The translations under genes were made by a program, and so were the position numbers. From the NCBI GenBank assembly GCA_003254885.1, contig QANT01002502.1, forward strand, positions 1 through 22,723: a DNA stretch of 22,723 nucleotides, in the 5' to 3' direction. Shown here piece after piece: positions 1 through 10,338 of the stretch (positions are counted from its first letter, which is position 1; every line of letters begins with the position of its first letter). Below the pieces are notes generated by a model. That model ran no database searches, was not told the origin of the DNA, and was given only the letters and a program-made list of their open reading frames with translations. This DNA comes from Purshia tridentata. Lineage: Eukaryota; Streptophyta; Magnoliopsida; Rosales; Rosaceae.

Positions 1-1680
1 GCAAGAAAGACATGCAGAAGCACTTTCCCATGCTTCGATTAGGGTTCCAGCCAAAAAGAAGGACATTTCGTGTTTAGAGGGGACGAAAACATCATTTCGG
101 TACATACTCAGTCTAATTTCATCCAAAATGCACCAAAATGTGCCTGATTGGCAAAAAAGGCATGGGGAAGCACTTTATCATTCTTGAATTAGTTTTTCTA
201 GCCCGCAAGAAGCACATTTCGTGTCGAGAAGAAATGAAAACTTTGTTTCGGTGCATACTTAGTGTAACTTCGTCCAACTGGCACCAAAACGTACCTGATT
301 TGGAAGAAAGACATGAGGAAGCACTTTCCCATGTCTCGAATGGCGTTCTTGACCAAAAGACCAGCTTTAGGTGCTAAAAATGCACGAAAACATCATTTCA
401 GTGCACAGTGAGAATAATTTAGTTAAAGTTGGACCAAAACGTGCTCGGTTGACAAGAAAGACATGGGGAAGCACTTTCTTATGTTTGGATTAGCGTTCTA
501 GGCCTAAATAACCACTTTAGGTGTGAAGAACATAGGAAAACGTCATTTTAGCGCACACTGAGTCCAATTCGGTTGAAGTTGTACCAAAACGTGCTCGGTC
601 GACATCAAAGACATGGGGAAGCACTTTCTCATGTCTCGGTTGGCACGTAACCCCGTAAAGAACCACTTTCGGTGTTAAGAATGAACAAAAACGTCATTTC
701 GGTGCACACAAAGTGCAATTGACTTAACGTTGCACCAAAACACTATTGGTTGGCAAGAAAGACATGCAGAAGCACTTTCCCATGCTTTGATTAGCGTTCG
801 AGCCAAAAAGAAGCACATTTCGTGTTTATAGGGGACGAAAACATCATTTCGGTACATACTCAGTCTAATTTCATCCAAAATGCACCAAAACGTGCCTGGT
901 TGGCATGAGAGACATGGGGAACCACTTTCTCATGTCTCGATTTGCGTTCTAGCACTAACGAACTCCTCTAGGCATTAAGAATACACAAATACGTCATTTC
1001 GGTGTACAGGTGGCCCAATTTGTTTAAGGTCGCACAAAAACTTGCCCGGATGGCAAGAAACACATGGGGAACCACCTTCTCACGTTTGAATTTGCGTTCT
1101 AACCCAAATGAACCACTTTGGGTGTCAAGAATGCACGAATACATTATTTAAGTGCAACTCGAGTCCAATTTGGTTGAAGTTGAACAAAAACATGTTCGGT
1201 TGGCAAGAAACACACGGGGAAGCACTTTCTCATGCTGGGATTAGCTTTCTAGCCCAAATGAACTAGTTTAGGTGTAAAGAATGCACGAATAAGACATTTC
1301 GGGGCACACTAAGTCCAATTTCGTTGGAGAGGCACCAAAACGTGCTCGATTGGCAAAAAAAACATGGAGAATCACTTTCTCATGCTTGGGTTAGCGTTCT
1401 AGCCCAAACGAACCACTGTAGGTGTCAAGAATGCTCAAATATGTCTTTTCAGTGCACGCTGAGCCCAATTCATTTCAATTTGCACCAAAACATGCTTGGT
1501 TGGCACGAAAGACGTGGGGAAGATCTTTCTCATGTCTCGATTAGCGTGCTAGCCCTAAAGAACCACTTTAGGCCATAAGAATGCACGAACACGTCATTTC
1601 GATGCACACTTAGTCCAATGTGATTAAAGTTGCACGAAAACGTCACTTAGGTGCACGCTGAGTGTAATTTGGTTAAAGTT
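1..1680 (+). repeat. Satellite HOR copy L0 (partial, recombinant)
   Basis: The window opens inside an E monomer (1-129). A K/A hybrid monomer follows at 130-280, then B, C, D, E, F, G, H, I, J and the short J'. The first half of the hybrid has the K-type 'ggcaaaaaaggcatgggg'. After 'gaagcacttt' at about 170-177 it continues as A ('atcattcttgaattag'). The F to J' part of the preceding unit was therefore lost by an in-phase exchange. From 281 on, the order is the canonical K-less one with about 150-bp spacing: the 'catttcgg'-equivalent anchors fall near 395, 545, 693, 843, 992, 1143, 1293, 1443 and 1593. I see no gene; the open frames at 138-377 and 1324-1578 only follow the repeat period. Confidence 0.93.
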
Positions 1681-3151
1681 GTGCCAAAACGTGCTTGGTT
1701 TTCAAGAAAGACATGGAGAAGCACTTTATCATTCTTGATTTAGTTTTTCTAGCCTTCAAGAAGCACATTTCGTGTTGAGAAGGAACGAAAACTTCATTTC
1801 GGTGCATACTCAGTGTAACATCGTCCAACTGGCACCAAAACGTGCCTGGTTGGGAAGAAAGATATGGGGAAGCACTTTCTCATGTCTCGAACGGCGTTCT
1901 TGACCAAAAGAACAGCTTTAGGTGCTTAGAATGCATGAAAACGTGCACACTGAGCGCAATTCAGTTAAAGCTGGGCCAAAACATGCTCGGTTGACAAGAA
2001 AGACATGGGGAAGCACTTTCTTATATTTGGATTAGCATTCTAGGCCTAAAGTACCATTTTAGGTGTGAAGATCGCAGGAATACGTCATTTCGGTGCACAC
2101 TCAGTCCCATTGGGTTGAAGTTGTACCAACACGTGCTCGGTCAACATCAAAGACATGGGGAAGCATTTTCTCATGTCTCGGTTAGCATGCAACCCTGCAA
2201 AGAACCACTTTGGGTGTGAAGAATGCACGAAAACGTCATTTCGGTGCACACGGACTGCAATTGGGTTAACGTTGCACCAAAACAATATTGGTTGGCAAGA
2301 CAGACAAGGGGAAGCACTTTCGCATGCTTCGATTCACGTTCGAGCCAAAAAGAAGCACATTTCGTGTTTAGATGGGATGAAAACATCATTTTGGTACATA
2401 CTCAGTCTAATTTCATCCAAAATGCACCTAACGAACCATGGGGAACCACTTTCTCATGTCTCGATTTGCGTTCTAGCCCTAACGAACTCCTCTAGGCGTT
2501 AAGAATACACGAATACGTCATTTCGGTGCACAGGTAGCCCAATTTGTTTAATGTCGCACCAAAACTTGCCCGTATGGCAAGAAACACATGGGGAACCACC
2601 TTCTCACGTTTGAATTTGCGTTCTAACCCAAATGAACCAATTTGGGTGTCAAGAATGCACGAATACATCATTTACGTGAAGCACACGGGGAAGCACTTTC
2701 TCATGTTTGGATTAGCTTTTTAGCCCAAATGAACTAGTTTAGGTGTAAAGAATGCACGAATAAGACATTTCGGGGCACACTAAGTCCAATTTCATCATAG
2801 AGGCACCAAAACGTGCTCGATTGGCAAAAGAAACATGGAGAATCACTTTCTCATGCTTGGGTTAGCGTTCTAGCCCAAATGAACCACTATAGGTGTCAAG
2901 AATGCTCAAATATGTCTTTTCGGTGCAAGCTTGGCGCAATTCATTTCAAGTTGCACCAAAACAAGCTTGGTTGGCAAGAAAGACATGGGGAAGATCTTTC
3001 TCATGTCTCTATTAGCGTGCTAGCCCTAAAGAACCATTTTAGGTCTTAAGAATGCACGGATAAGTCATTTTGATGCACACTTTGTCCGTTTTGTTTAAAG
3101 TTGCAAGAAAACGTCACTTCGGTGCACGCTGAGTGCAATTTGGTTAAAGTT
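1681..3151 (+). repeat. Satellite HOR copy L1 (K-less, two internal deletions)
   Basis: The order is A-B-C-D-E-F-G-H-I-J-J'. The unit is 1471 bp, about 79 bp short of the 1550 bp expected for ten 150-bp monomers plus J'. Two visible gaps explain this. One is at about 2428-2440, where the start of F loses its 'caaaacgtgcctggttgg' segment. The other is at about 2670-2680, where G jumps from 'catcatttacgtg' straight to 'aagcacacgggg'. A small gap near 1936 ('aaaacgtgcacac' without the usual 'catttcggt') removes about 9 bp from B. Overlapping open frames on both strands at about 2085-2502 are satellite-derived. Confidence 0.93.
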
Positions 3152-4799
3152 GCACCAAAACGTACTCAGCTCGCAAGAAGCACATTTCGTGTTGAGAAGG
3201 AGCGAAAACTTCATTTTGGTGCATACTCAGTGTAACTTCGTCCAACTGGCCCCAAAATGTCTACGGTTGGGAAGAAAGACATGAGGAAGAACTTTCTCAT
3301 GTCTCGATTGGCGTTCTTGACCAAAAGAACAGCTTTAGGTGCTAAGAATGCACGAAAACGTTATTTCGGTGCGCGCTGAGCACAATTTAGTTAAAGTTGG
3401 ACCAAAACGCGCTCGGTTGATAAGAAAGACATGGGGAAGCACTTTCTCATGTTTGGATTAGCGTTCTAGGCCTAAACAACCACTTTAGGTGTCAAGAATG
3501 CAGGAATACGTCATTTCGGCGCACACTGAGTCCAATTCGGTTGAAGTAGTACCAAAACGTGCTTGGTCGACATGAAAGACATGGGGAAGCACTTTCTCAT
3601 GTCTCGATTAGCGTGCAACCCCACAAAGAACCACTTTAGGTATTAAGAATGCACGAAAACATCATTTCGGTGCACATGTAGTGCAATTGGGTTAACGTTG
3701 CACCAAAATACTATTCGTTGGCAAGAAAGACATGGGGAAGCACTTTCCCCATGCTTCGATTAGCGTTCGAGCCAAAAAGAAGAACATTTCTTGTTTAGAA
3801 GGGACGAATACATCATTTTGGTGCATACTCAGTTTAATTTCATCCAAAATGCACCAAAACATGCCCGGGTGGTAAAAAAGGCATGGGGAAGCACTTTGTC
3901 ATGTCTCGACTAGCGTGCCACCCCTAGAGAACAATTTTATATGTTAAGAATGCCACAAAACGTGATTTCAGTGCACACTAAGTTGAATTTTTTTAAAGGT
4001 GCACCAAAACGTGCCTGGTTGGCACGAGAGACATGGGGAACCACTTTCTCATGTCTCGATTAGCGTTCTAGCCCTAAAGAACTCCTCTAGGTGTGAAGAA
4101 TACATGAATACGTCATTTCAGTGCACAAGTAGCCCAATTTGTTTAAGGTCGCACCAAAACATGCCCGGATGGCAAGAAACACATGGGGAACCACCTTGTC
4201 ATGTTTGAATTTTCATTCTAACCCAAATGAACCAGTTTGGGCGTCAAGAATGCACGAATACATCATTTAAGTGCAACCCGAGTTCAATCTGGTTGAAGTT
4301 GCACAAAAACATGTTCGGTTGGCAAGAAACACACGGGGAAGCACTTTCTCATGCTTGGATTAGCTTTCTAGCCCAAATGAACTAGTTTAGGTGTAAAGAA
4401 TGCACGAATAAGCCATTTCGGGGCACACTAAGTCCAATTTCGTTAGAGAGGCCTCAAAACGTGCTCGATTGGCAAAAAAAGCATGGAGAAGCACTTTCTC
4501 ATGCTTAGGTTAGCGTTCTAACCCAAATGAACCACTATAGGTGTCAAGAATGCTCAAATATGTATTTTCGGTGCACGCTGAGCCCAATTTATTTCAAGTT
4601 GCACCAAAACATGCTTGGTTGGCAAGAAAGACGTGGGAAAGATCTTTCTCATGTCTCTATTACCGTGCTAGCCCTAAAGAACCACTTGAGGTCTTAAGAA
4701 TGCACGTACACGTCATTTCGATGCACACTTTGTTCAGTCTGTTGAAAGTTGCACGAAAACGTCACTTCGGTGCACGCTGAGTGCAAGTTGGTTAAAGTT
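3152..4799 (+). repeat. Satellite HOR copy L2 (K-containing)
   Basis: The order is A-B-C-D-E-K-F-G-H-I-J-J'. The K monomer is 3851-4000, exactly 150 bp. The unit is 1648 bp, about 50 bp below the 1700-bp K-containing length. The loss is inside A at about 3170-3175, where 'cgtactcagc' runs directly into 'tcgcaagaagcac' and the 'cattcttgaattag' segment is missing. The short J' element lies just before 4800. No gene is seen. Confidence 0.93.
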
Positions 4800-6347
4800 G
4801 CACTGAAACGTGCTCGATTGGCAAGAAAGACAGGGAGAAGCACTTTATCATTCTTGAATTAGTTTTTCTAGCCCGCAAGAAGCACATTTCATGTCTAGAA
4901 AGAACGAAAATTTCATTTCGGTGCATACTCAGTGTAACTTCTCCCAACTCGCAGCAAAACGTGCCCGGTTGGGTAGAAAGACATGGGGAAGCACTTTCCC
5001 ATTTCTCGAATGGCGTTCTTGGCCAAAAGAACAGCTTTAGGTGCTAAGAATGCACGAAAACGTCATTTCAGTGCACATTGAGCACAATTTAGTTAAAGTT
5101 GGACTAAAACGTGCTCGGTTGACAAGAAAGAGATGGGGAAGCACATTCTCATGTTTGGATTAGCGTTCTAGGCCTAAAGAACCACTTTAGGTCTGAAGAA
5201 CGTAGGAAAACGACATTTCAGCGCACATTGAGTCCAATTCAGTTGAAGTTGTACCAAAACGTGCTCGGTCGACATCAAAGACAAGCAGAAGCACTTTCTC
5301 ATGTCTCGGTTGGCATGCAACCCCGCAAAGAACCACTTTGGGTGTTAAGAATGCACGAAAATGTCATTTTGGAGCACACGAAGTGCAATTGACTTAACAT
5401 TGCACCAAAACACTATTGGTCGGCAAGAAAGACATGCGGAAGCAGTTTCCCATGCTTCGATTAGCGTTCGAGCAAAAAAGAAGCACATTTCGTGTTTAGA
5501 GGGGACAAAAACATCATTTCGGTACATACTCAGTCTAATTTCATCCAAAATGCACCCAAACGTGCCTGGTTGGCACGAGAGACATGGGGAACCACTTTCT
5601 CATGTCTCGATTTGCGTTCTAGCCCTAACGAACTCCTCTAGGCATTAAGAATGCACGAATACGTCATTTCGGTGTACAGGTGGCCGAATTTGTTTAAGGT
5701 CGCACAAAACTTGCCCGGATGGCAAGAAACACATGGGGAACCACCTTCTCATGTTTGAATTTGCATTCTAACCCAAATGAACCACTTTGGGTGTCAAGAA
5801 TGGACGAATACATCATTTAAGTGCAACCCGAGTCCAATTTGGTTGAAGTTGCACAAAAACATGTTCGGTTGGCAAGAAACACACAGGAAGCACTTTCTCA
5901 TGCTGGGATTAACTTTCTAGCCCAAATGAACTAGTTTAGGTGTGAAGAATGCACGAATAAGTCATTTCGGGGCACACTAAGTCCAATTTCATTAGAGAGG
6001 CACCAAAATGTGCTCGATTGGCAAAAAAACGTGGAGAATCACTTTCTCATGCTTGGGTTAGCGTTCTACCACAAGTGAACTATTGTAGGTGTCAAGAATG
6101 CTCAAATATGTCTTTTCAGTGCACGCGAAGACCAATTCATTTCAAGTTGCACCAAAACATGCTTAATGGGCAAGAAAGACGTGGGGAAGATCTTTCTCAT
6201 GTCTCGATTAGCGTGCCAGCTCTAAAGAACCACTTTAGGTCTTAAGAATGCACGAACACATCATTTCGATGCACACTTTGTCCATTTTGTTTAAAGTTGC
6301 ACCAAAACGTCACTTCGGTGCACGCTAAGTGCAATTTGGTTGAAGTT
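4800..6347 (+). repeat. Satellite HOR copy L3 (canonical K-less unit)
   Basis: The order is A-B-C-D-E-F-G-H-I-J-J' in 1548 bp, the best-preserved K-less unit in the window, and a good reference for the 10 x 150 + 50 bp structure. The E to F transition near 5548-5552 ('ccaaaatgcacccaaacg') shows that F follows E directly. Only scattered substitutions and one- or two-base gaps separate it from its neighbours. Open frames at 5361-5648 and 6018-6245 are by-products of the satellite period. Confidence 0.94.
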
Positions 6348-7918
6348 GCAACAAAACGTGCTCGGTTGGCAAGAAAGACATGGAGAAGCACTTTATCATT
6401 CTTCAATTAGTTTTTCTAGCCCGCAAGAAGCACATTTCGAGTTGAGAAGGAGCAAAACTTCATTTCGGTGCATACTCAGTGTAACTTTGTCCAACTAGCA
6501 CCAAAACGTGCCCGGTTGGAAAGAAAGACATGGGAAATCACTTTATCATGTCTCGAATGACATTCTTCACCAGAAGAACAGCTTTAGGTGCTAAGAATGC
6601 ACGAAAATGTTATTTCGGTGCGCACTGAGCACAATTTAGTTAAAGTTGGACCAAAACGTGCTCGATTGACAAGGAAGACATGGCGAAGCACTTTCTTATG
6701 TTTGGATTAGCGTTCTCGGCATAAAGAACCACTTTAGGTGTGAAGAACGCAGGAATACGTCATTTCAGCGCACACTTAGTCCAATTCGGTTGAAGTTGTA
6801 CCAAAACGTGATCGGTCGACATCAAAGACATGGGGAAGCACTTTTTGATGTCTCGATTACCGTGCAACCCTGCAAAGAACCACTTTGGGTGTTAAAAATG
6901 CACGAAAACGTCATTTCGGTGCACACGGAGTGCAGTTGGGTTAATGTTGCTCCAAAACACTATTGCTTGGCAAGAAAGACATGGGGAAGCACTTTCCCAT
7001 GCTTCGATTAGCGTTCGAGCCAAAAAGAAGCACATTTCGTGTTTAGATGGGAAGAAAACATCATTTCGGTGCATACTCAGTCTAATTTCATCCAAAATGC
7101 ACCAGCACGTGCCCAGTTGGCAAAAAAGGCATAGGGAAGCACTTTTTCATGTCTCGATTAGCGTGCCAGCCCTAGATAACAACTTTATGTGTTAAGAATG
7201 CACGAAAACGTAATTTCAGTGCATACAAAGTCAAATTTGGTTAAAAGTGCACCAAAACGTGCTTGGTTGGCTCGAGAGACATGGGGAACCACTTTCTCAT
7301 GTCTCGATTACCGTTCTGGCCCTAAAGAACTCCTCTAGGTGTTAAGAATACACGAATATGTCATTTCGATTCACAGGTAGCCCAATTTGTTTAAGGTCGC
7401 ACCAAAACGTGCCCAGATGGCAAGAAACACATGGGGAACCACCTTCTCATGTTTGAATTTGCGTTCTAACCCAAATGAACCACTTTGGGTGTTAAGAATG
7501 CACAAATGCATCATTTAAGTGCAACCCGAGTCCAATTTGGTTGAAGTTGCACAAAAACATGTTCGGTTGGCAAGAAACACATGGGGAAGCACTTTCTCAT
7601 GCTTGGATTAGCTTTCTAGCCCAAATGAACTAGTTTACGTGTGAAGAATGCACGAATAAGTCATTTCGGGGCACACTAAGTCCAATTTCGTTAGAGAGGC
7701 ACCAAAAAGTGCTCGATTGGCAAAAAAGACTTGGAGAATCACTTTCTCATGCTTGGGTTAGCGTTCTAGCCCCAATGAACCACTGTAGGTGTCAAGAGTG
7801 CTCAAATATGTCTTTTCGTTGCACGCTGAGCCCAATTCATTTAGTTATACCAAAACATGCTTGGTTGGCAAGAAAGACGTGGGAAAGATCTTTCTCATGT
7901 CTCGATTAGGGTGCTAGC
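6348..7918 (+). repeat. Satellite HOR copy L4, part before the LTR
   Basis: The order is A-B-C-D-E-K-F-G-H-I and the first ~70 bp of J. K is 7099-7248, exactly 150 bp. The J monomer is cut at 'gtgctagc' (7911-7918) by the LTR and resumes at 10207. With the LTR and one copy of the 5-bp duplication removed, the whole unit is 1698 bp, matching the K-containing length. So the insertion disrupted an otherwise intact HOR. Confidence 0.93.
7914..7918 (+). repeat. 5-bp target site duplication, left copy
   Basis: The sequence is CTAGC, directly before the LTR 5' end TGTTGA. It is identical to 10207-10211. Other J monomers (for example near 13231) read 'gtgctagccctaaag' without interruption. Removing the LTR and one CTAGC restores exactly that string. 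Confidence 0.93.
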
Positions 7919-8156
7919 TGTTGAGTGCTCAATTTACACTATTTTTTGTGTCTTTTGCTTTATTTTGATGTTTGGTAGGCAAAATGAAGCAATGACGAGG
8001 AAAGAAGCCCAAAAGAGCCAATTTTGGACAATTCCTGATGAAACTAAGAAAACTAAAGAAATCCTAACGGAACTAGGAAAGCGGAAATCCTACTCAAATA
8101 AGGAATCCTAGTCAAACCAGGAAAACCATCATTGTCCAAGGCCAGAAATGAGAAAT

Positions 8157-8246
8157 CCTAGTTTGACTAGGAAAACCTAATCCTAGTTGGACTAGGAAAA
8201 CCTAACCCTAGTTGGACTAGGAAAGGGAAATCCTAGTTGGACATGA
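8157..8246 (+). repeat. 25-bp tandem repeat of a palindrome in LTR U3
   Basis: Units start at 8157, 8182, 8207 and 8232, an exact 25-bp step. The core CCTAGTTGGACTAGG is a dyad with 6-bp arms (CCTAGT/ACTAGG) and a 3-bp centre. The first unit has TTG in the centre, and the fourth has only the left arm. Single 'cctagt' or 'actagg' half-sites continue on both sides, for example near 8072 and 8105. It lies about 580-650 bp upstream of the TATA box, where an LTR enhancer could sit. Regulatory function is inference only. Confidence 0.8.
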
Positions 8247-8809
8247 TGGTAAAAGTGAAATCCTAATTGGATAACGTTTTCTAGTGGGATTAGGAAATGT
8301 GGGGTCAAAGTCAAAGGTTCTAGAAGCTTCTACAAGTGGTTGAGCCTCAAGAAAATCGAGCAAGTAAAGATTGGGCCAAGTCCAAGTCCACATTCAAAAA
8401 GCCCATGCGCATATTCCTTGCATTAGAAGACTTTCCTAATACTTGAATCCTAGTTAGGAAAGGAGAATCTTGGAAGACTCAGTCAAAGATCTCAAGGAGT
8501 CCTTAACTTGCAAAGAAGTCAAAACCGTTGAAATATGAGCAGTAATTTCGACAGCAATCCTGTATTTCTGTAGATTGAGTCAGATATCAAACCATATACC
8601 GTTGGAAAGATACAGTTGTTAGCTTCACAGGGAATTTTACGGAACTTGATTCTGACACTTCTAGCTCAAGATATGGCCATTTTAGTAAAGACAGCGCAGC
8701 AGTTCCGCGACTAGAAAAAGTCTACTCGCCCAAAACAGCCCTAGGCCCATTCTTGGAGTGCAAGTAAACCCTTTCCTTGCAAGCCAAGCAATCTCCACCT
8801 CCTTACTCC

Positions 8810-8817
8810 TATATAAA
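8810..8817 (+). promoter_or_regulatory. LTR TATA box
   Basis: TATATAAA followed by GG, about 890 bp into the LTR, with pyrimidine-rich DNA just before and after it. It is a good plant TATA match and would mark the U3/R side of the LTR, with transcription starting at roughly 8840-8850 on the + strand. That direction leads out of the LTR into the satellite at 10207 onwards. Activity is not shown. Confidence 0.65.
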
Positions 8818-8893
8818 GGCCTCCTCTCCTCATTATTTGACACCAATCAATCAAGGAACATCAGTTTACATTGGAATTTATATTACACATCTT

Positions 8894-8917
8894 CAGAGAG
8901 AAAAAGAGAGAGAGAGC
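8894..8917 (+). repeat. GA-rich simple sequence in LTR leader
   Basis: An interrupted (GA)n tract 'agagagaaaaagagagagag' lies just downstream of the predicted transcription start. GA tracts are common in plant 5' leader regions. No more can be said. Confidence 0.6.
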
Positions 8918-9025
8918 CACAAGGGTGAAGCCCTAGGGCTTGGGCGCAAGCTTCCTAGCTTGTTGCCCTAGCCCTAGTCACAAGTTCCTAGGCTTTTTCA
9001 AGCCTAGCCGCTGCCTCCTTCTTGA

Positions 9026-9118
9026 GTTTTTCTTGTTTTTTTTCTTTTGTTTTATTTAGTTTACTAGTTTGTTTATTTCTTTTACACTTATTCATACCTA
9101 ACTTTGATATTCTTGTAG
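9026..9118 (+). other. Pyrimidine/T-rich stretch with a 3' splice-site-like end
   Basis: A long T-rich run is followed by a branch-like CTAAC (9098-9102) and then TTCTTGTAG (TAG at 9116-9118), leading into purine-rich 'gctttaagagagaaag'. The layout resembles a plant intron 3' end in the LTR leader. No convincing donor was identified, so it may be only base composition. Confidence 0.3.
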
Positions 9119-9980
9119 GCTTTAAGAGAGAAAGAGAGGATAGTGCTGCAAGTTGTCAAGCCAAGAGGTAGTGCTGTTTTTCTTAGAGTGCCAGATACAA
9201 GGAGGAGTGTCGCCCACCTTGCTGCCCAAGCCTTGCCGACAACAAGGAGGCATCTCTAGCCTAACGCACACAGTCTTGCCAGTGGAGTGACCTTCTTGTT
9301 ATCTTCTTCTTCCTTTTTCCTACTTTCAAGTTATTCTTAGTTATTAATTGAGATTGTGAACATGGATATGCAATTTATATATTTATTTTATCCTTTTGAT
9401 TTCGTATTCATGTCTTAATTACTTTCATGCATTCTTGAGTTTATGATGAAGCCTCTAGCATGTGATCAATGTTTCGTTTATGTTTCTTGTAATTTATGAT
9501 GATGGTACTTGCATAAAATCCTATTATATGTTAGAATGGCACTAGTTGTAGATTCTTTTAAGCCTAGCTACCTTAAGGATGAAGCATCTAGTGATTGTTA
9601 TAAAATTGAATAAGCTTGAAAGGATGACAATTTTAGAAGTAAAAAGCAATTAATTAAGAATTGATTGTGATAATAGTATTCATAGATGGCATAGTGTACA
9701 TCAAGGTAGATATACGGTCTCTGTGTTTGTCATTTTCACAAAACTTAATGACTCTTGCATGGGTGATTGCCCTAGTTTATCTAGGAACATGCACGTTAAC
9801 TTGCTAGGTAGGCCCGATAAGCTCTTAGTACATGCATAAGGAAGGTATAACGCCAAAGGGAAATAGCCAAAGCCTTTGGTAGTCAAACTTTATGTTCGTA
9901 GTTTTTTGAAATTGCATGATTATCATATTAGTTGATTATTGATAGTTTGGTGGATTTTGATGCTTAACAATGCAATGAAA

Positions 9981-10006
9981 GTGTGTGTGTGTGTGTGTGT
10001 GTGTGT
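9981..10006 (+). repeat. (GT)13 microsatellite inside the LTR
   Basis: Thirteen perfect GT dinucleotides in the 3' part of the LTR, followed about 30 bp later by a short broken 'gtgtgcgtgtg'. It is probably length-variable and could mark this insertion. Confidence 0.95.
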
Positions 10007-10206
10007 TCTTCTACCTAATCTAAGCCCTTCTTTCTGTGTGCGTGTGTTGGTGTTCCTAATATGTTAAGTTGAGTTGGTTTATTGGTACTAGATCCATTCC
10101 ATGTGGGATCGACCTCATACTTTGCACCCTTTGCTACTCTGTCTTGCGAGTAAACTTAGAGTTGGAATAAATGTTTAATAATTTTGCTCTAAGAAAACAA
10201 TCAACA

Positions 10207-10211
10207 CTAGC
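10207..10211 (+). repeat. 5-bp target site duplication, right copy
   Basis: CTAGC directly after the LTR 3' end TCAACA, identical to 7914-7918. The J monomer continues from here as 'cctaaagaaccact'. The pair defines the exact LTR ends. Confidence 0.93.
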
Positions 10212-10338
10212 CCTAAAGAACCACTTCAGGTCTTAAGAATGCATGAACACGTCATTTCGATGCACACTTAGTCTAATTTGTTCAAAGTTGCACAAAAACA
10301 TCACTTCGATGCACACTGAGTGCAATTTGGTTAAAGTT
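10207..10338 (+). repeat. Satellite HOR copy L4, part after the LTR (J remainder and J')
   Basis: The rest of the interrupted J monomer ('gcatgaacacgtcatttcg' at about 10240-10259) is followed by the short J' fragment ('catcacttcgatgcacactg'). Phase with the left part is kept across the LTR. Confidence 0.92.

Larger units (their letters stand above)
7919..10206 (+). mobile_element. Solo LTR, Ty3/gypsy Tat/Athila-like
   Basis: This is a 2288-bp insertion in the satellite. It begins TGTTGAGTGCTC and ends ...AATCAACA, giving TG...CA termini and a 6-bp terminal inverted repeat (TGTTGA/TCAACA), with CTAGC target duplications on both sides. Its left end matches a second insertion at 21941. There is no internal second LTR, no primer-binding site, no polypurine tract and no gag-pol frame, and satellite resumes at once on the right. 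It is therefore a solo LTR, normally produced by LTR-LTR recombination. Inside, in order: a 25-bp palindromic tandem repeat (8157-8246), a TATA box (8810-8817), a GA-rich leader (8894-8917), a pyrimidine-rich stretch with an acceptor-like TAG (9026-9118), AT-rich DNA, a (GT)13 run, a 'gggatcgacc' tail motif (10103-10112) and AATAAA (10166-10171). The superfamily is inferred from LTR length, TSD size and tail motif, not from any protein. The open frames at 8777-8971 and 9701-9886 match nothing I recognise. Confidence 0.9.

Noticed and set aside
138..7909. Series of 60-115 codon open frames in the left arm, on both strands
   Set aside because: They repeat with the 150-bp satellite period, overlap on both strands, begin and end at random monomer variants, and lack any recognisable domain. 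They are by-products of a period divisible by three.
8777..8971. 64-codon frame just before and after the LTR TATA box
   Set aside because: Its start codon is upstream of the predicted transcription start and it contains the TATA box itself and the GA tract. It does not resemble a retrotransposon protein.
9250..9960. Hidden gene in the AT-rich 3' half of the LTR
   Set aside because: Stops are frequent in all frames except a 61-codon - strand frame at 9701-9886, which has no recognisable features. The region is ordinary LTR sequence.
7919..10206. Complete small non-autonomous retrotransposon (TRIM-like) instead of a solo LTR
   Set aside because: The 5' sequence is not repeated at the 3' end, and no primer-binding site or polypurine tract is seen inside. 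The TG...CA ends belong to a single LTR.
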